This document shows, piece by piece, positions 35,115-45,136 of a stretch of DNA of 64,000 nucleotides; the stretch's first letter is position 1; the number at the start of each line of letters is the position of its first letter. Where the stretch lies: positions 124,001-188,000 of the forward strand of contig JAJXYF010000035.1 of the NCBI GenBank assembly GCA_021780755.1, read 5' to 3'. Source of the DNA: Deltaproteobacteria bacterium. GTDB lineage: Bacteria > Desulfobacterota > Binatia > Binatales > Binataceae. Below the pieces are notes generated by a model. It worked only from the letters and a program-made list of their open reading frames with translations. It searched no databases and had not been told where the DNA came from. The position numbers were made by a program, and so were the translations under genes.

Positions 35115-35372
35115 ATGCAGGAAAAGATTAAAGTCGGATTCCAGGCCTTCACCTCCGACGGCGGCGAGGAGTTTGGCGCCGTGCGCCAGGTCGCGCCGGG
35201 CGGCCGGCCCGAACTCGTCATCTACGTCGAAAACGCCGGCGATTTCACCGTCCCGATCAGCGCCGTCGAAGCCGTGCATTCGGAAAAGGTCGTCTTGAAC
35301 TGCGCCAAACTCGATTATCGGCTGCGCCGCGCGATCGGCCACGCCCATGACGCCGAAAAGCCTGGTGCCTGA
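35115..35372 (+). CDS. Small conserved-type cytoplasmic protein (85 aa)
   Basis: I chose the ATG at 35115 because GGAGA lies eight bases upstream; the frame is open to 35058. The protein reads as a compact beta-rich domain: KIKVGFQAFTSDGGEEFGAV, ELVIYVENAGDFTVPISAVE, then KVVLNCAKLDYRLRRAIGHA. The layout resembles PRC-barrel-like or DUF2171-type domains, but I am not sure. No signal peptide. It stands alone ahead of the metal efflux operon. Confidence 0.7.
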   Translation: MQEKIKVGFQAFTSDGGEEFGAVRQVAPGGRPELVIYVENAGDFTVPISAVEAVHSEKVVLNCAKLDYRLRRAIGHAHDAEKPGA

Positions 35373-35709
35373 ATTCCATTTCCGACCGCGGCGCACACTG
35401 AGTATTTCGCCGACTGAACTGAGCAACGGAAATACTCCGAAAGGATCAATCTCGCCGCACGGAATAATCACCATCAATCGGATTTCGAGCCGAAAGACGT
35501 CGTCGCGCGAGCTGGTGCCGCATATAAGTGCTCAACCTGGCCTTCTGGCAGCACCGGTCCGCGGCCGCGATTCATCATTCTGACCAAAGTAGCCAGTACA
35601 CTCGTTCGGCTGCGGGCGGCGCTGCCGCGAGGTCGGCGTGCTTCGATAATGCCAAACCGCCGCTGAATGAAGTTGGTTTTGGGGCTATGCGGCGGTTATC
35701 TTATTTTCC
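35373..35709. other. Intergenic region upstream of the efflux operon
   Basis: These 337 bases contain no gene I can support and presumably carry the promoter of the three-gene efflux operon. No MerR, ArsR or two-component metal regulator gene is next to it. Confidence 0.4.
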
Positions 35710-36984
35710 ATGAAGATTCTCCAGCGGTATCGCGCGGCAGCGGTCGGTCTGGCGCTCTCGTTGATTGCATTCGTGCCACAAATTTGGGCTCAAACGCCCG
35801 CTCTCAGCCTGACGCAGGCACTGGCCACGGCGCAGGAGCAAAATCCAACGACTGACATCGCACGTGAGCGGGTCTCGGCCGCCGAAGGCATCAGAACTCA
35901 GGCTGGTCTGATGCCGAATCCGGTCCTGACCGCGACGTCGGAAAATGAACCGCTGAGTGACACGTCCGGCTTTACCTTCGCGGATCAGACTGATGACTAC
36001 ATTTACGCAAGTCAGATGATCGAGCTGGGCGGCAAGCGCCGACGGCGCGTCGCGGCGGCACAGGCCGGCGTCGCGGTCGCTGGAGTCGGTGCCGAGATCT
36101 CCGCGCGAAAGCTTGATACTCGCGTCGCGTCGGCCTATTGGGCCGCGAACGGCGCGGCATTGGTCAGGGATCTGTATCAAAACGAGGTGAACATGCTTGA
36201 TCGGATGGCTGGCTACAACCGCGCGCGGGTTCGCGCGGGTGCCGCGGCCCAAGCCGACCTGCTGCGCATCCAACTGGAGAGCGATCGCATGCTCGCCGAG
36301 GTAAATCTCGCTGCGGCCGAAGCGGCCCGCGCGCTGATTGCGCTTTATCGCGAGATGGGCGCTAGCGATTTCCCATCCGAGGTGCGCTTCGTCGATGCGC
36401 TGGAATCCAGGGATCGGCCCGTTTCGCCGCCGATCGAGGTCGTGCTTAGAGACCGTCCCGAAATGCGTCTTGCGAACGAAAACTTGACCCAGGCGCAAGC
36501 CAACGCTTCGCTCGAACGCGCCAACGCGGTGCCCGATCCCGACTTGATGTTCGGCTACAAGCGTTGGAGCGGATACGACCGGTTCACCGGGCTTGACGCG
36601 CTCTTTTTTGGCGTCAAAGTGCCCTTGCCGCTCTTCAATCGCAACCAGGGAAAGATTGCCGTTGCCGATGCGGACTTGCGGATGGCGCGACGCGCTCTCG
36701 ATGCGGAGAAGATCACAATTCTTGCCGAGGTCGCATCGGCGCTTAGCGATTATCAGCGCAGCGCTGACACGATCGATCGGATCATGCCGTCAATGAGTGA
36801 CCGGGCCGGCCGCAATCTCGAAATTACGCGCGAAGCCTACCGCATCGGCGGCACCGATCTAATCCGCTACCTTGACGCTGAAAGAATGCGGATTGAGACC
36901 CGCGTGCTGTATGTGCGGGCGCTTACTCAATATCACCAAAGCGTCGTCGATCTCGAATATGCCACTGGGATGATGATCCGATGA
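35710..36984 (+). CDS. czcC: Outer-membrane efflux protein (TolC family, CzcC-like)
   Basis: 424 residues with a signal peptide (about 1-27, ending WAQTP). It has the two TolC-type repeats of OEP proteins: SLTQALATAQEQNPTTDIAR, GLMPNPVLTATSENEPL and ELGGKRRRRVAAAQAGVAVA, then RANAVPDPDLMFGYKRWSGY and PLPLFNRNQGKIAVADADLR. It forms the outer-membrane channel of a tripartite metal pump together with the two downstream genes. Its stop overlaps the start of the adaptor gene by 4 bp. Confidence 0.92.
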   Translation: MKILQRYRAAAVGLALSLIAFVPQIWAQTPALSLTQALATAQEQNPTTDIARERVSAAEGIRTQAGLMPNPVLTATSENEPLSDTSGFTFADQTDDYIYASQMIELGGKRRRRVAAAQAGVAVAGVGAEISARKLDTRVASAYWAANGAALVRDLYQNEVNMLDRMAGYNRARVRAGAAAQADLLRIQLESDRMLAEVNLAAAEAARALIALYREMGASDFPSEVRFVDALESRDRPVSPPIEVVLRDRPEMRLANENLTQAQANASLERANAVPDPDLMFGYKRWSGYDRFTGLDALFFGVKVPLPLFNRNQGKIAVADADLRMARRALDAEKITILAEVASALSDYQRSADTIDRIMPSMSDRAGRNLEITREAYRIGGTDLIRYLDAERMRIETRVLYVRALTQYHQSVVDLEYATGMMIR

Positions 36985-38177
36985 AGGTCTCGTTCTCGGT
37001 GGCCGTCGCCCTGGTCGCACTTGGACTTGCCTCCGGATGCTCCCCCGCGAAGCCGGTTGTCGATGCGGTGGCTTCATCCGCTACCAGCGCCGAAATCACG
37101 CTTCCACCGACTTCGCAGCGCGATGGAGAGATCACGGTCGCGCCCGCGACCTTGCGCTCGATGCCAATATTCGTCCGCACCGTGGGGGGACTAGCGCTCA
37201 ACGAACGCAAGACTGAGCACATCGGCGTCGTCTTTCCTGGCACGGTTATCAAAATTTTCGCCGACGTCGGCGATCATGTAGAGACCGGCCAGGTTCTCGC
37301 GCTAATGCACAGCCATGACCTTCACGATGCGGTCGCGGCGTACCAATCTGCGCAAGCGGAGAGCGATCGTACCAGCCGGCAGCTTGTTCTCACCCGCACC
37401 ATGCGTGATCGCTACCGCAAATTGTATGAGATTCAATATGCGTCGCGCGAAGAAACGGAACGCTCCGAACTGCAGTTTCAAAGCGCGCGCGCCGATTCCG
37501 CCAAGGCTGGCGCGATGCTACGCGCCGCGCGGGCACATCTCGCCGGTATGCTGCAACTCCCGGAAAGAGGTCTTAAGGAGATTAGCCTCGATATCGACGC
37601 ACTGCCCATCAAGACTCCTCGCGCCGGCGTCGTAATCAAGCGGATGGTGACGCCCGGGATGGCGCTGCAACCCGGATCGGAGACCTTTACGGTTTCCGAT
37701 CTGTCGTCGCTCTGGATGGTCGCTTCGGTAAACGAAAGCGATATCCACGCAATCAAGGTTGGCCGTCGGGCCACGGTTCGGGTTCGCGCTTACCCAAATG
37801 CTGTATTTGATGGCTGGGTCGAACAACTCGGTCCGACGCTCGACCCAACCACACGTACGCTGTCGGTTCGGGTGGTCGTTCCCAACGACACAGGACTCCT
37901 CCGGCCTGACATGTTTGCCACTGCGGAAATCGACGCCGGCGGCTCGCGCAACGGCATCTTTGTGCGTGAGGCCGCGGTTCAGGATATGAATGGCAACCCA
38001 GTGGTCTTCGTCCGCCGCGGCGACGCCGTCTTTGAGGTTCGCTCGATCGAATTAGGCGAACACCGCGATGGTTTGGTCCAGATCATTGCTGGAGTCCACG
38101 TCGGCGAGATGATCGTCGATCATGGCGCATTCGTGGTCAAATCCCAGTTTCTGGCTCGCGCTCTGTCGCAGGACTGA
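36981..38177 (+). CDS. czcB: Periplasmic adaptor of a metal RND pump (CzcB-like)
   Basis: 398 residues. The start carries a lipobox-like signal (LVALGLASGCSP, Cys about 20), so it is probably a lipid-anchored adaptor. A lipoyl/hairpin domain (GTVIKIFADVGDHVETGQVL, a coiled-coil to about 190) and beta-barrel segments (SDLSSLWMVASVNESDIHAI, then LDPTTRTLSVRVVVPN) match HlyD/CzcB membrane-fusion proteins. It links the inner-membrane pump to the outer-membrane channel. Five bases separate it from the pump gene. Confidence 0.94.
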   Translation: MKVSFSVAVALVALGLASGCSPAKPVVDAVASSATSAEITLPPTSQRDGEITVAPATLRSMPIFVRTVGGLALNERKTEHIGVVFPGTVIKIFADVGDHVETGQVLALMHSHDLHDAVAAYQSAQAESDRTSRQLVLTRTMRDRYRKLYEIQYASREETERSELQFQSARADSAKAGAMLRAARAHLAGMLQLPERGLKEISLDIDALPIKTPRAGVVIKRMVTPGMALQPGSETFTVSDLSSLWMVASVNESDIHAIKVGRRATVRVRAYPNAVFDGWVEQLGPTLDPTTRTLSVRVVVPNDTGLLRPDMFATAEIDAGGSRNGIFVREAAVQDMNGNPVVFVRRGDAVFEVRSIELGEHRDGLVQIIAGVHVGEMIVDHGAFVVKSQFLARALSQD

Positions 38178-38182
38178 AGTCG

Positions 38183-41100
38183 ATGTTGCGCCGATTGATT
38201 GATTTCGCCCTCGACTACCGATGGCTCGTCCTCGCCGCGACGGGTGCCTTGGTCGCGCTGGGGACCTACACCATGTGGAATATCCCGATCGAGGCTTTTC
38301 CCGATCTCACTAATACTCAGGTGGTGGTGACCACCGAATGCCCTGGAATGTCGCCCACGGAGGTTGAGCAACTGGTCACCTTCCCGCTCGAGACGGCACT
38401 GATGGGAATTCCACACATGCAGACCGTGCGCTCAGTATCCAAGCTCGGTCTCTCGATGATCACGACGGTTTTTGATGATGAGATTGAAGTTTTTCTCGCG
38501 CGGCAACTGGTCAACGAACGCTTAAGCGAGGCGCGCGAACGGCTTCCGCCCGGTCTCGCGCCGGTGATAGGCCCCTTGGCCAGCGTGTTCGGAGAAGCCT
38601 TCCAATACACTTTGCAGGGTCGGCAATCCTCACTGACAGACCTGAAAACCCTTCAGGACTGGCGGCTGCGCTTCGATTTGCGCGCGGTTACAGGCGTTAG
38701 CGAAGTCAATTCCTGGGGTGGACTAACCAAGCAATACGTAATCGAACTCGACCGGGACGCGTTGCGACGCTATAACCTGACACTCCACGAAGTATTGACG
38801 CGCATCGCTGATAACAATGCCAATTTCGGCGGCGGTTTTATCCAGCACGCCGAACAGCAGTACACCATTCTCGGCTTAGGCCGCGCCACCGACCTCGCCG
38901 ACCTTGGCAACATCGTCCTCTTCGCCAACGCCGGCGTGCCGGTGCTTCTGCGCGACGTTGCACGTGTCACCGTCGGCGCGATGCCCCGCCAGGGAGCCGT
39001 AATGTACGACGCCAGGGGCGAGACGGTGGCGGGCATGGTGATCGTACTTAAAGGGGCTGACGCTCGCCGTGTAATCCAGCGTGTCAAAGACCGAATCGCC
39101 TCGCTGCACCTGCCATCGGGAGTTAAACTCATACCCTTCTATGACCAGTCGCAGGTCATCGACGGCACCCTCCATACGGTCAAGCACAATTTGATCGAGG
39201 CGGGGATCCTCGTCAGCGTCGTTCTGATGATCTTCCTCGGTGATTTCCGGGCGGCGATGATCGTCGCCGTCGTCATACCGCTTGCGATGCTGTTTGGTTT
39301 CATCGGCATGGCCATGTTCGGAGTGTCGGCCAACTTGATGAGTCTTGGTGCTATCGATTTCGGAATGATTGTTGATGGCTCGGTCGTGATGGTCGAGTAT
39401 TTCGTGAAACGTCTCGGCGAGGGTGAATCACTCGACCATCGGCAAATTATTCGCGAGGCGGCATCCGAGGTCGCACGCCCGATTCTATTTGCGGTCGTTA
39501 TCATTATCGCTGTGTACTTGCCAATTTTTACCCTGCAGGGCATGGAGGGCCGGATGTTCCGGCCGATGGCGATAACCGTATGTTCGGCGCTATTTGGCTC
39601 GCTCTTGCTGGCGCTTTTGCTGGCGCCGACATTGTCCAGCTATCTGCTGCACTCCAAAGGCCATGCGCAACGGCGGACAGGATGGTTTGATTGGCTGCGC
39701 GACCGCTATCTGCTTTCGCTTGACTGGGTACTTGGACGCCGCGCACTCGTACTGGCCGTCTCGGTAATCTTACTTACGATCACGATCGGATCATTGCACT
39801 TTATCGGCACCGAATTCATGCCGACCCTCGATGAAGGCTCGATCGTCGTTACCTCTCGCCGCTTGCCCGGCATCTCGCTCGACGAATCGCTACGGCTAGG
39901 CCACGAAATTGAACGCGTGCTCAGAAGCTTTCCCGAAATCAAAGGAGTCGTCACCAAGCTTGGCCGTCCCGATTTGGCAACCGAAGCGATGGGCGTCTAT
40001 GAATCCGACTCGTACCTGAACCTCCAGAACCAGAGCCAATGGAAATGCTGCCGTAGCAAGGATGAATTGATTGGCAAATTGGCCAAGGCCCTGCGCGTTA
40101 TCCCGGGCGTCTCATATACTTTCACCCAACCTATGCAGATGCGGATGGATGAGGTTCTAACCGGCATCCGTGGCGATGTGGCGATCAAGATTTTCGGCGA
40201 CGATATCGGAGTACTGCAAGAGCTGGGTCAGAAAACGCTGGCCGCGGTTGCCGCCACACCCGGCGCTTTTAACCCGCAGATGGAGCTGACCTCGGGCGTG
40301 CCCCAGTTGCAAGTTCAACTGAATCGCGCCGAGCTGGCGCGCTACGGCCTCAACGTTACGGACGTTCAGGAGCTGATCGAAACGCTCGTGGGCGGCCGCT
40401 CTGTATCCGAAATGATCCTGGGCCAGCAGCGCTTCGCAATTGTTCTGCGGCTGCCGGAAAGCGAACGTAATAGTCCCGCCGCACTGGCCGATCTGCCGCT
40501 GATTGCCCCGAGCGGGGCCATCGTTCGCCTTGGCCAAATCGCGGATCTCAACGTCGTGAACGGTCCCGAAATGATTACCCGTGAGGACGCGCGCCGTCGT
40601 TTGGTCGTCCAGACCAACGTCCGTGGGGTCGATCTCGGCAGCTTCGTCGCCGCTGCGCGCGCCAAGGTTGACCGGGCGGTGGGCCTGCCACCCGGCTATT
40701 CGCTGGTCTGGGGCGGCCAGTTCGAGAATCAGCAGCGCGCTTACCGCCGCCTCGCGATCGTACTTCCGGTCTCGATCGCAATCATCTTTGCCCTACTTTA
40801 TGCCACCTTCGAAAAAGTCGGCCAGTCCCTCCTGATCCTGTGCGACGTTCCGTTCGCACTGGTGGGTGGAATCACTGCCCTTTGGATCCGTGGTATCAAC
40901 CTGAACCTCTCCGCGATGATCGGCTTCATCGCACTATTCGGCGTCGCCGTCCTCAACGGTATCGTGATGGTCAGTCACATCAACACCTTGCGCAATCAGG
41001 GGTTACCCATGCATCGTGCGGTCCGCGAGGGTGCCGCCGACCGCCTGCGTCCCGTTCTGATGACCGCGCTGGTCGCGAGCCTCGGCTTTATCCCAATGGC

Positions 41101-41260
41101 CATAGCGACCAGCACTGGCGCAGAAGTGCAGCGGCCGCTTGCCACCGTCGTCATTGGCGGCGTCATTACGGCCACAATATTGACGCTTTACTTGCTGCCG
41201 CTACTCTTTCCTTGGTTCAGCCCCCAGGACAGTTATGGCATTGGAACGAAGCACCGATAG
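38183..41260 (+). CDS. czcA: Heavy-metal efflux RND pump (CzcA/CnrA type)
   Basis: A 1025-residue inner-membrane proton-driven transporter with the usual 12-helix, two-loop RND layout. IPIEAFPDLTNTQVVVTTEC and SPTEVEQLVTFPLETALMGI are HME-RND signatures. In helix 4 the motif DFGMIVDGSVVMVE has Asp392, Asp398 and Glu405, the set seen in divalent-cation (Zn/Co/Ni/Cd) pumps; copper/silver CusA-type pumps lack the first Asp. The usual Asn after that Glu is Tyr here. It exports metal from periplasm or cytoplasm through the adaptor and channel encoded upstream. Substrate beyond divalent metals is not predictable. Confidence 0.95.
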   Translation: MLRRLIDFALDYRWLVLAATGALVALGTYTMWNIPIEAFPDLTNTQVVVTTECPGMSPTEVEQLVTFPLETALMGIPHMQTVRSVSKLGLSMITTVFDDEIEVFLARQLVNERLSEARERLPPGLAPVIGPLASVFGEAFQYTLQGRQSSLTDLKTLQDWRLRFDLRAVTGVSEVNSWGGLTKQYVIELDRDALRRYNLTLHEVLTRIADNNANFGGGFIQHAEQQYTILGLGRATDLADLGNIVLFANAGVPVLLRDVARVTVGAMPRQGAVMYDARGETVAGMVIVLKGADARRVIQRVKDRIASLHLPSGVKLIPFYDQSQVIDGTLHTVKHNLIEAGILVSVVLMIFLGDFRAAMIVAVVIPLAMLFGFIGMAMFGVSANLMSLGAIDFGMIVDGSVVMVEYFVKRLGEGESLDHRQIIREAASEVARPILFAVVIIIAVYLPIFTLQGMEGRMFRPMAITVCSALFGSLLLALLLAPTLSSYLLHSKGHAQRRTGWFDWLRDRYLLSLDWVLGRRALVLAVSVILLTITIGSLHFIGTEFMPTLDEGSIVVTSRRLPGISLDESLRLGHEIERVLRSFPEIKGVVTKLGRPDLATEAMGVYESDSYLNLQNQSQWKCCRSKDELIGKLAKALRVIPGVSYTFTQPMQMRMDEVLTGIRGDVAIKIFGDDIGVLQELGQKTLAAVAATPGAFNPQMELTSGVPQLQVQLNRAELARYGLNVTDVQELIETLVGGRSVSEMILGQQRFAIVLRLPESERNSPAALADLPLIAPSGAIVRLGQIADLNVVNGPEMITREDARRRLVVQTNVRGVDLGSFVAAARAKVDRAVGLPPGYSLVWGGQFENQQRAYRRLAIVLPVSIAIIFALLYATFEKVGQSLLILCDVPFALVGGITALWIRGINLNLSAMIGFIALFGVAVLNGIVMVSHINTLRNQGLPMHRAVREGAADRLRPVLMTALVASLGFIPMAIATSTGAEVQRPLATVVIGGVITATILTLYLLPLLFPWFSPQDSYGIGTKHR

Positions 41261-41398
41261 GTCACGCAAGGAATTGTCTTCGTGAGGCGATGGGACTCAG
41301 GAGCAGTCTGAGCCCGGCGCGTTCGTTCGATTGAGAATTCAAACGTCGAGGTTTCGGGCCGCTTCAGCTCGCGAGCAATCCGGATCGCGCCGACTGAT

Positions 41399-42772
41399 TC
41401 AAATGGCACCTATCACACGGCGCGCCATGCCCAGCGCTTCCGACCAGAATCGACCCTTCGAGTGCATCAACTCGACGATTTCGCCTATGCCATCGACAAA
41501 TTGTTCAAGCTGCTCCTCCGTGACGATCAGCGGCGGTGAGATCTTGAGCACCAGGAAATTGTTGCCACAGATCTGAGTGAGAATTCCCTTGTCCCGAAAC
41601 AGATGCATCACGACCACTTGTCCGAACATCGCGGGATGAATCCGAGCAAAAGCCTCGAACGGGATTCTCAGTCGAAGGCGCTTCGGCGCGCGGAACTCGA
41701 TCGCGGTCAACATTCCGATGCCGCGAATCTCACGGATCATTTCGTAGCCATCGAGTCGCGCCGCCAGCATCTCCCGCAACTGTTGGCCCAATCTCGTCGC
41801 GCGCTCGCCGAGCCGCTCGTTTTCCAGCACGTCGAGCGTGGCGAGCCCGGCGCGCATCGCCAGCGCATTCTCGCTGTAGGTCGAAGTGTGAACGATCGAA
41901 CGCTTGAAAGAGCTGTAGGTCGAGTTGTACACCGCGTCCGTCATGAGCACCGCCCCGACCGGTATCAGGCCTCCGCTGAGCGCCTTCGCCAGGATGATCA
42001 TGTCAGGCTCGACTCCGAAATGATGCGCGGCAAGGAATGGCCCGGTGCGGTGAAGTCCAGTCTGCACTTCGTCCAGCACGAACAGAGTGCCATAGCGCCG
42101 ACATAGCGCCTGCGTCTGTTTTAGATATTCCGGGTCAGGAATCCGCAGGCCGGCCTCTACCTGTACCGGCTCCACGATGAATGCGGCAAAGCGTTTCGTC
42201 GCGAGCTTGGTGGCAAGTTCGTCGAGCGCGCCGAAGCTGACCATCTCGACCTCCGGAAGCATCGGGCCAAAACCATCCTTCCAGAATGAATCGGACATGA
42301 GCGAGAGTGCTCCGCAGGTGAGGCCGTGGAAACTGCCCCTGGCCGAAAGCAGTCCCGCGCGACCGGTATGGGCGCGGGAAAATTTGATCGCGGCCTCGAC
42401 GCCCTCACTGCCGGAACTCGCGAAGAATGCCTTGGTGAGTTTGCCGCCGGCTTGCGCGCACAACTGCGCGCCGAGCACTCCAGCGAGTTCCGGGACACCG
42501 GTCTGGAGCATCGCGGCACCATCGCGCTCGAGTTCCGCGATGATCGCCGCTTTGATCAGCGGATGATTATGGCCCGCGTTGTGAACGCAGTAGCCGGAAT
42601 TGAAATCAAGGATTTTGCGCCCGTCTTCGGTATGCAGCTCGGTGCCGACACAGCGACTGTACCGCACATTCATTTGCAGCACGTCGAGCAGTCGGACCCA
42701 CTGCGGATTTACGTACTTTTCGTACAGCCCCACTCCATCGCTGGCATTTTGAGCAAGCGGAGAATTTGCCAT
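41399..42772 (-). CDS. Class III PLP-dependent aminotransferase
   Basis: 457 residues from the ATG at 42772; the frame continues upstream for 160 more codons but without aminotransferase character. Family blocks: NSGYCVHNAGHNHPLIKAAI, FFASSGSEGVEAAIKFSRAH, FVLDEVQTGLHRTGPFLAAH and the PLP-lysine segment IILAKALSGGLIPVGAV. It belongs to the ornithine/acetylornithine/putrescine aminotransferase superfamily. Substrate is open. Bacteriohopanepolyol aminotransferases have similar size, but no hopanoid gene is nearby. It is divergent from the heme-binding lipoprotein. Confidence 0.92.
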   Translation of the reverse strand: MANSPLAQNASDGVGLYEKYVNPQWVRLLDVLQMNVRYSRCVGTELHTEDGRKILDFNSGYCVHNAGHNHPLIKAAIIAELERDGAAMLQTGVPELAGVLGAQLCAQAGGKLTKAFFASSGSEGVEAAIKFSRAHTGRAGLLSARGSFHGLTCGALSLMSDSFWKDGFGPMLPEVEMVSFGALDELATKLATKRFAAFIVEPVQVEAGLRIPDPEYLKQTQALCRRYGTLFVLDEVQTGLHRTGPFLAAHHFGVEPDMIILAKALSGGLIPVGAVLMTDAVYNSTYSSFKRSIVHTSTYSENALAMRAGLATLDVLENERLGERATRLGQQLREMLAARLDGYEMIREIRGIGMLTAIEFRAPKRLRLRIPFEAFARIHPAMFGQVVVMHLFRDKGILTQICGNNFLVLKISPPLIVTEEQLEQFVDGIGEIVELMHSKGRFWSEALGMARRVIGAI

Positions 42773-42923
42773 ACTAGATGCTCCTCGTTGCCGTCGGGCC
42801 GTTTGTCGTTCGGTCGAGGGCCGTCTGGATAGTGGGAATTGATGACACTCTGAAGAACTCACGCCGCGCGGCATGGCGTCCATCGTGGCGCGCGCGACAC
42901 CTCTCAAAGCTGGAAAGGTTGCG

Positions 42924-43418
42924 ATGCATAGGCTGACTTCCGGTACGGCCAGAATCTGGCGCGATTGTCTGTTCGCGGTCTGTTTCGGGGCTTCTCTTTG
43001 GGCCGCCCCGATATTGATCGCGGGATGTTCGAGTAGCCGCAATTCGGCATCGACGGAGAGCCTGTCTGCCCCGACGACGACTAGCCTCGCGGCAGACCCG
43101 CAAGTCAACGAGACTCTCACGAACTCTTGCTTCGATTGCCATTCCGAGCAGGGTAGCGGCCCCTGGAATGCGAAAATCGCGCCGTCGTATATCTTCGGTG
43201 CGAACAAGGCGCGAGCGGTCTTGAATTTCTCGAACTGGTCGAATCTCGATCTCAAGCAGCGGAGCGCGATGGCCTCGGCGATTGCGGCCGTCGTGGAAAG
43301 CGGCTCGATGCCGCCCGGAGATTACGATTTCTTCCATCCGTCAGCCAAGCTGAGCGACGAACAAAAACAGCTCATGCTTCAGTGGACCTCCCAACAAATA
43401 GCTCTCCCGGCTCATTGA
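42924..43418 (+). CDS. Heme-binding-domain lipoprotein (CxxCH)
   Basis: 164 residues from the ATG at 42924, with GGAAAGG upstream; an in-frame start at 42873 is less good. A lipoprotein signal ends at LIAGCSS (Cys about 35). The mature protein has a single c-type heme site in NSCFDCHSEQGSGPWNAKIA and the haem-binding-domain pattern LNFSNWSNLDLKQRSAM and ESGSMPPGDYDFFHP, with Met in SMPP a likely axial ligand. Probably a periplasmic electron carrier or sensor. Its 3' end overlaps the convergent ABC permease gene by seven bases. Confidence 0.85.
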   Translation: MHRLTSGTARIWRDCLFAVCFGASLWAAPILIAGCSSSRNSASTESLSAPTTTSLAADPQVNETLTNSCFDCHSEQGSGPWNAKIAPSYIFGANKARAVLNFSNWSNLDLKQRSAMASAIAAVVESGSMPPGDYDFFHPSAKLSDEQKQLMLQWTSQQIALPAH

Positions 43419-45124
43419 CCCGAGTAATCGTAAATTCGCGAGGAGCTGAGAATTCCCAAGGCGAGAAAGACCACGCCGATTGCGAACGTAACCCCGGTGG
43501 GCCACGCCGCACTTGACGGACCGAGTCCGCGAATCATCAGGTTGTTGAACGCCCCCATGGTCCATGTCGTGGGCATCGCGAGGGCGAGGGCGCGCATCCA
43601 ATAAGGCTCGAAGTCGAGCGGCCACCAGCATCCGCCGATCGCCGACATCGCCAGCGCCGCCATCGCGCCGATTGGCAGCACGGCGTCGCGAGTGTTGGCG
43701 ACGCAGGCGATAACGAGGCTGAAGGCGGCAGCCGCGAATGAAATTGCCGCCGCCGGAAAGATCAATGCCCACGAATTATGTCCGAGCGATATTCCAAACA
43801 GCACCCAGCCAGCGCCGAACAGCAGGATCATCTGACCGAGCCCGATTAGAAAACGCGACATCAGTTTTCCGAGCATCATTCCGGAGGCCGGTGCGCCGCT
43901 GACGCGCAGCCGCGCGAGGGTTCCCCAGTCGCGTTCATCCATCAGACCAACGCCGACGCCCCACAACATATCCACCAGCAGGAAAGTGATTCCGAATCCC
44001 GGCACATACTGGTCGAACGTATTGACGTTGGCCTCGCCGCCGGTGATCGAATGCTCGTTCCAGCCAATGGTTCCCGGCAGTGCCGATGTCCGCGAAACTA
44101 TGTGGCCAAGATCGGGCATCGCGCCAAAATCTGGAAGCCGCGGCAGACTCGGCAGACCGATCGCTATATTCGGCAGCGCAATCGGCACGGCTGCGTCGAT
44201 GCGCGGCGCGGGAAAATCGAGCGGCTTCGAGAGTTCGGCCAACACCGCTTGACCGGGCTGTGCTGGCCACTGCGGTGGCGCAGGAATTTGGCTGGCATGA
44301 GAGCCCGCGGCGGACTTGAGTTTTGCGAGCCACGTCTCGAAACCACGCTGGCTTGCCTGCAGTTGTCCGAGGTAGCGACTGACCGCAATCAGCGCGTCGT
44401 GTCGGGCGGCAAGGTCGCCCTCGACGGCCGTCTCGGTCTGCGCGAGGGACAGATCAATCTGCGCCACGGTAGCGGCCCTGATTTGCTCGATTGCCTGGCT
44501 TATCCGCGCGGTCATCTCCGCTTGAGCAGTAGCGCGATCGCTTTCGATTTGCCGGCGCATCTGACCAAGCTCAGCCGTTGCGTCCTTCATCTGATTGGAA
44601 GCCTGCGCGAGTTGATCGCGCAGATGAGACGACTGTTCCGTCATTCGCGCCTGCGCCAGATCGTGAGCGCGGGTCGTGACCTCACGGCACAGGCGGTCGA
44701 GATTAAGCTCGATTGCCCCCGCTTCCAGCCGTTTCACCGGATCGATGTACAGTCTCAGATGGACGTCGCGACCGGCCTCGAATGCGCCGGTTGTTCCTGC
44801 CGGGATCAGGATGCAAAGTGGCGCGCGGGCCCGCCCACCGACGATTGCGCGGGCGTCAATCAGATTCGCCACCGACACCACCGTCACCAAGGGGTCGCGT
44901 CCAAGCGCGTCAACCAGCGCGTGTGCGAGCCATCCGTGATCGTCGTTCACGACTACGATCGAATACGGTTCAGCGCCGGGCTGAGCGCCATAGATATTGC
45001 CGAGCGAGAGCCCCGCTACAGTAATGATTACCAGTGGCGCGAGAACCAGCATGAACAACGCGGCGCGATCGCGCGCGAGAAGGCGAAATTCGTTCCGAAA
45101 TACGATCCAGGCCGTGCGCAACAT
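43412..45124 (-). CDS. ABC-2-type exporter permease with large periplasmic coiled-coil loop
   Basis: 570 residues. One membrane helix near the N-terminus (LFMLVLAPLVIITVAGL), a long extracytoplasmic part with a coiled coil (about 150-260, many Gln/Glu/Ala), and five or more helices in the C-terminal third (about 375-565, including WGTLARLRVSGAPASGMMLG and MSAIGGCWWPLDFEPYWMRA). This is the YhaP/DrrB-like ABC-2 layout for export of drugs, lipids or polysaccharides. It is the last gene in the operon with the ATPase and two sigma-54 signalling genes. Confidence 0.9.
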   Translation of the reverse strand: MLRTAWIVFRNEFRLLARDRAALFMLVLAPLVIITVAGLSLGNIYGAQPGAEPYSIVVVNDDHGWLAHALVDALGRDPLVTVVSVANLIDARAIVGGRARAPLCILIPAGTTGAFEAGRDVHLRLYIDPVKRLEAGAIELNLDRLCREVTTRAHDLAQARMTEQSSHLRDQLAQASNQMKDATAELGQMRRQIESDRATAQAEMTARISQAIEQIRAATVAQIDLSLAQTETAVEGDLAARHDALIAVSRYLGQLQASQRGFETWLAKLKSAAGSHASQIPAPPQWPAQPGQAVLAELSKPLDFPAPRIDAAVPIALPNIAIGLPSLPRLPDFGAMPDLGHIVSRTSALPGTIGWNEHSITGGEANVNTFDQYVPGFGITFLLVDMLWGVGVGLMDERDWGTLARLRVSGAPASGMMLGKLMSRFLIGLGQMILLFGAGWVLFGISLGHNSWALIFPAAAISFAAAAFSLVIACVANTRDAVLPIGAMAALAMSAIGGCWWPLDFEPYWMRALALAMPTTWTMGAFNNLMIRGLGPSSAAWPTGVTFAIGVVFLALGILSSSRIYDYSGQ

Positions 45125-45136
45125 CCCAAATCCTCG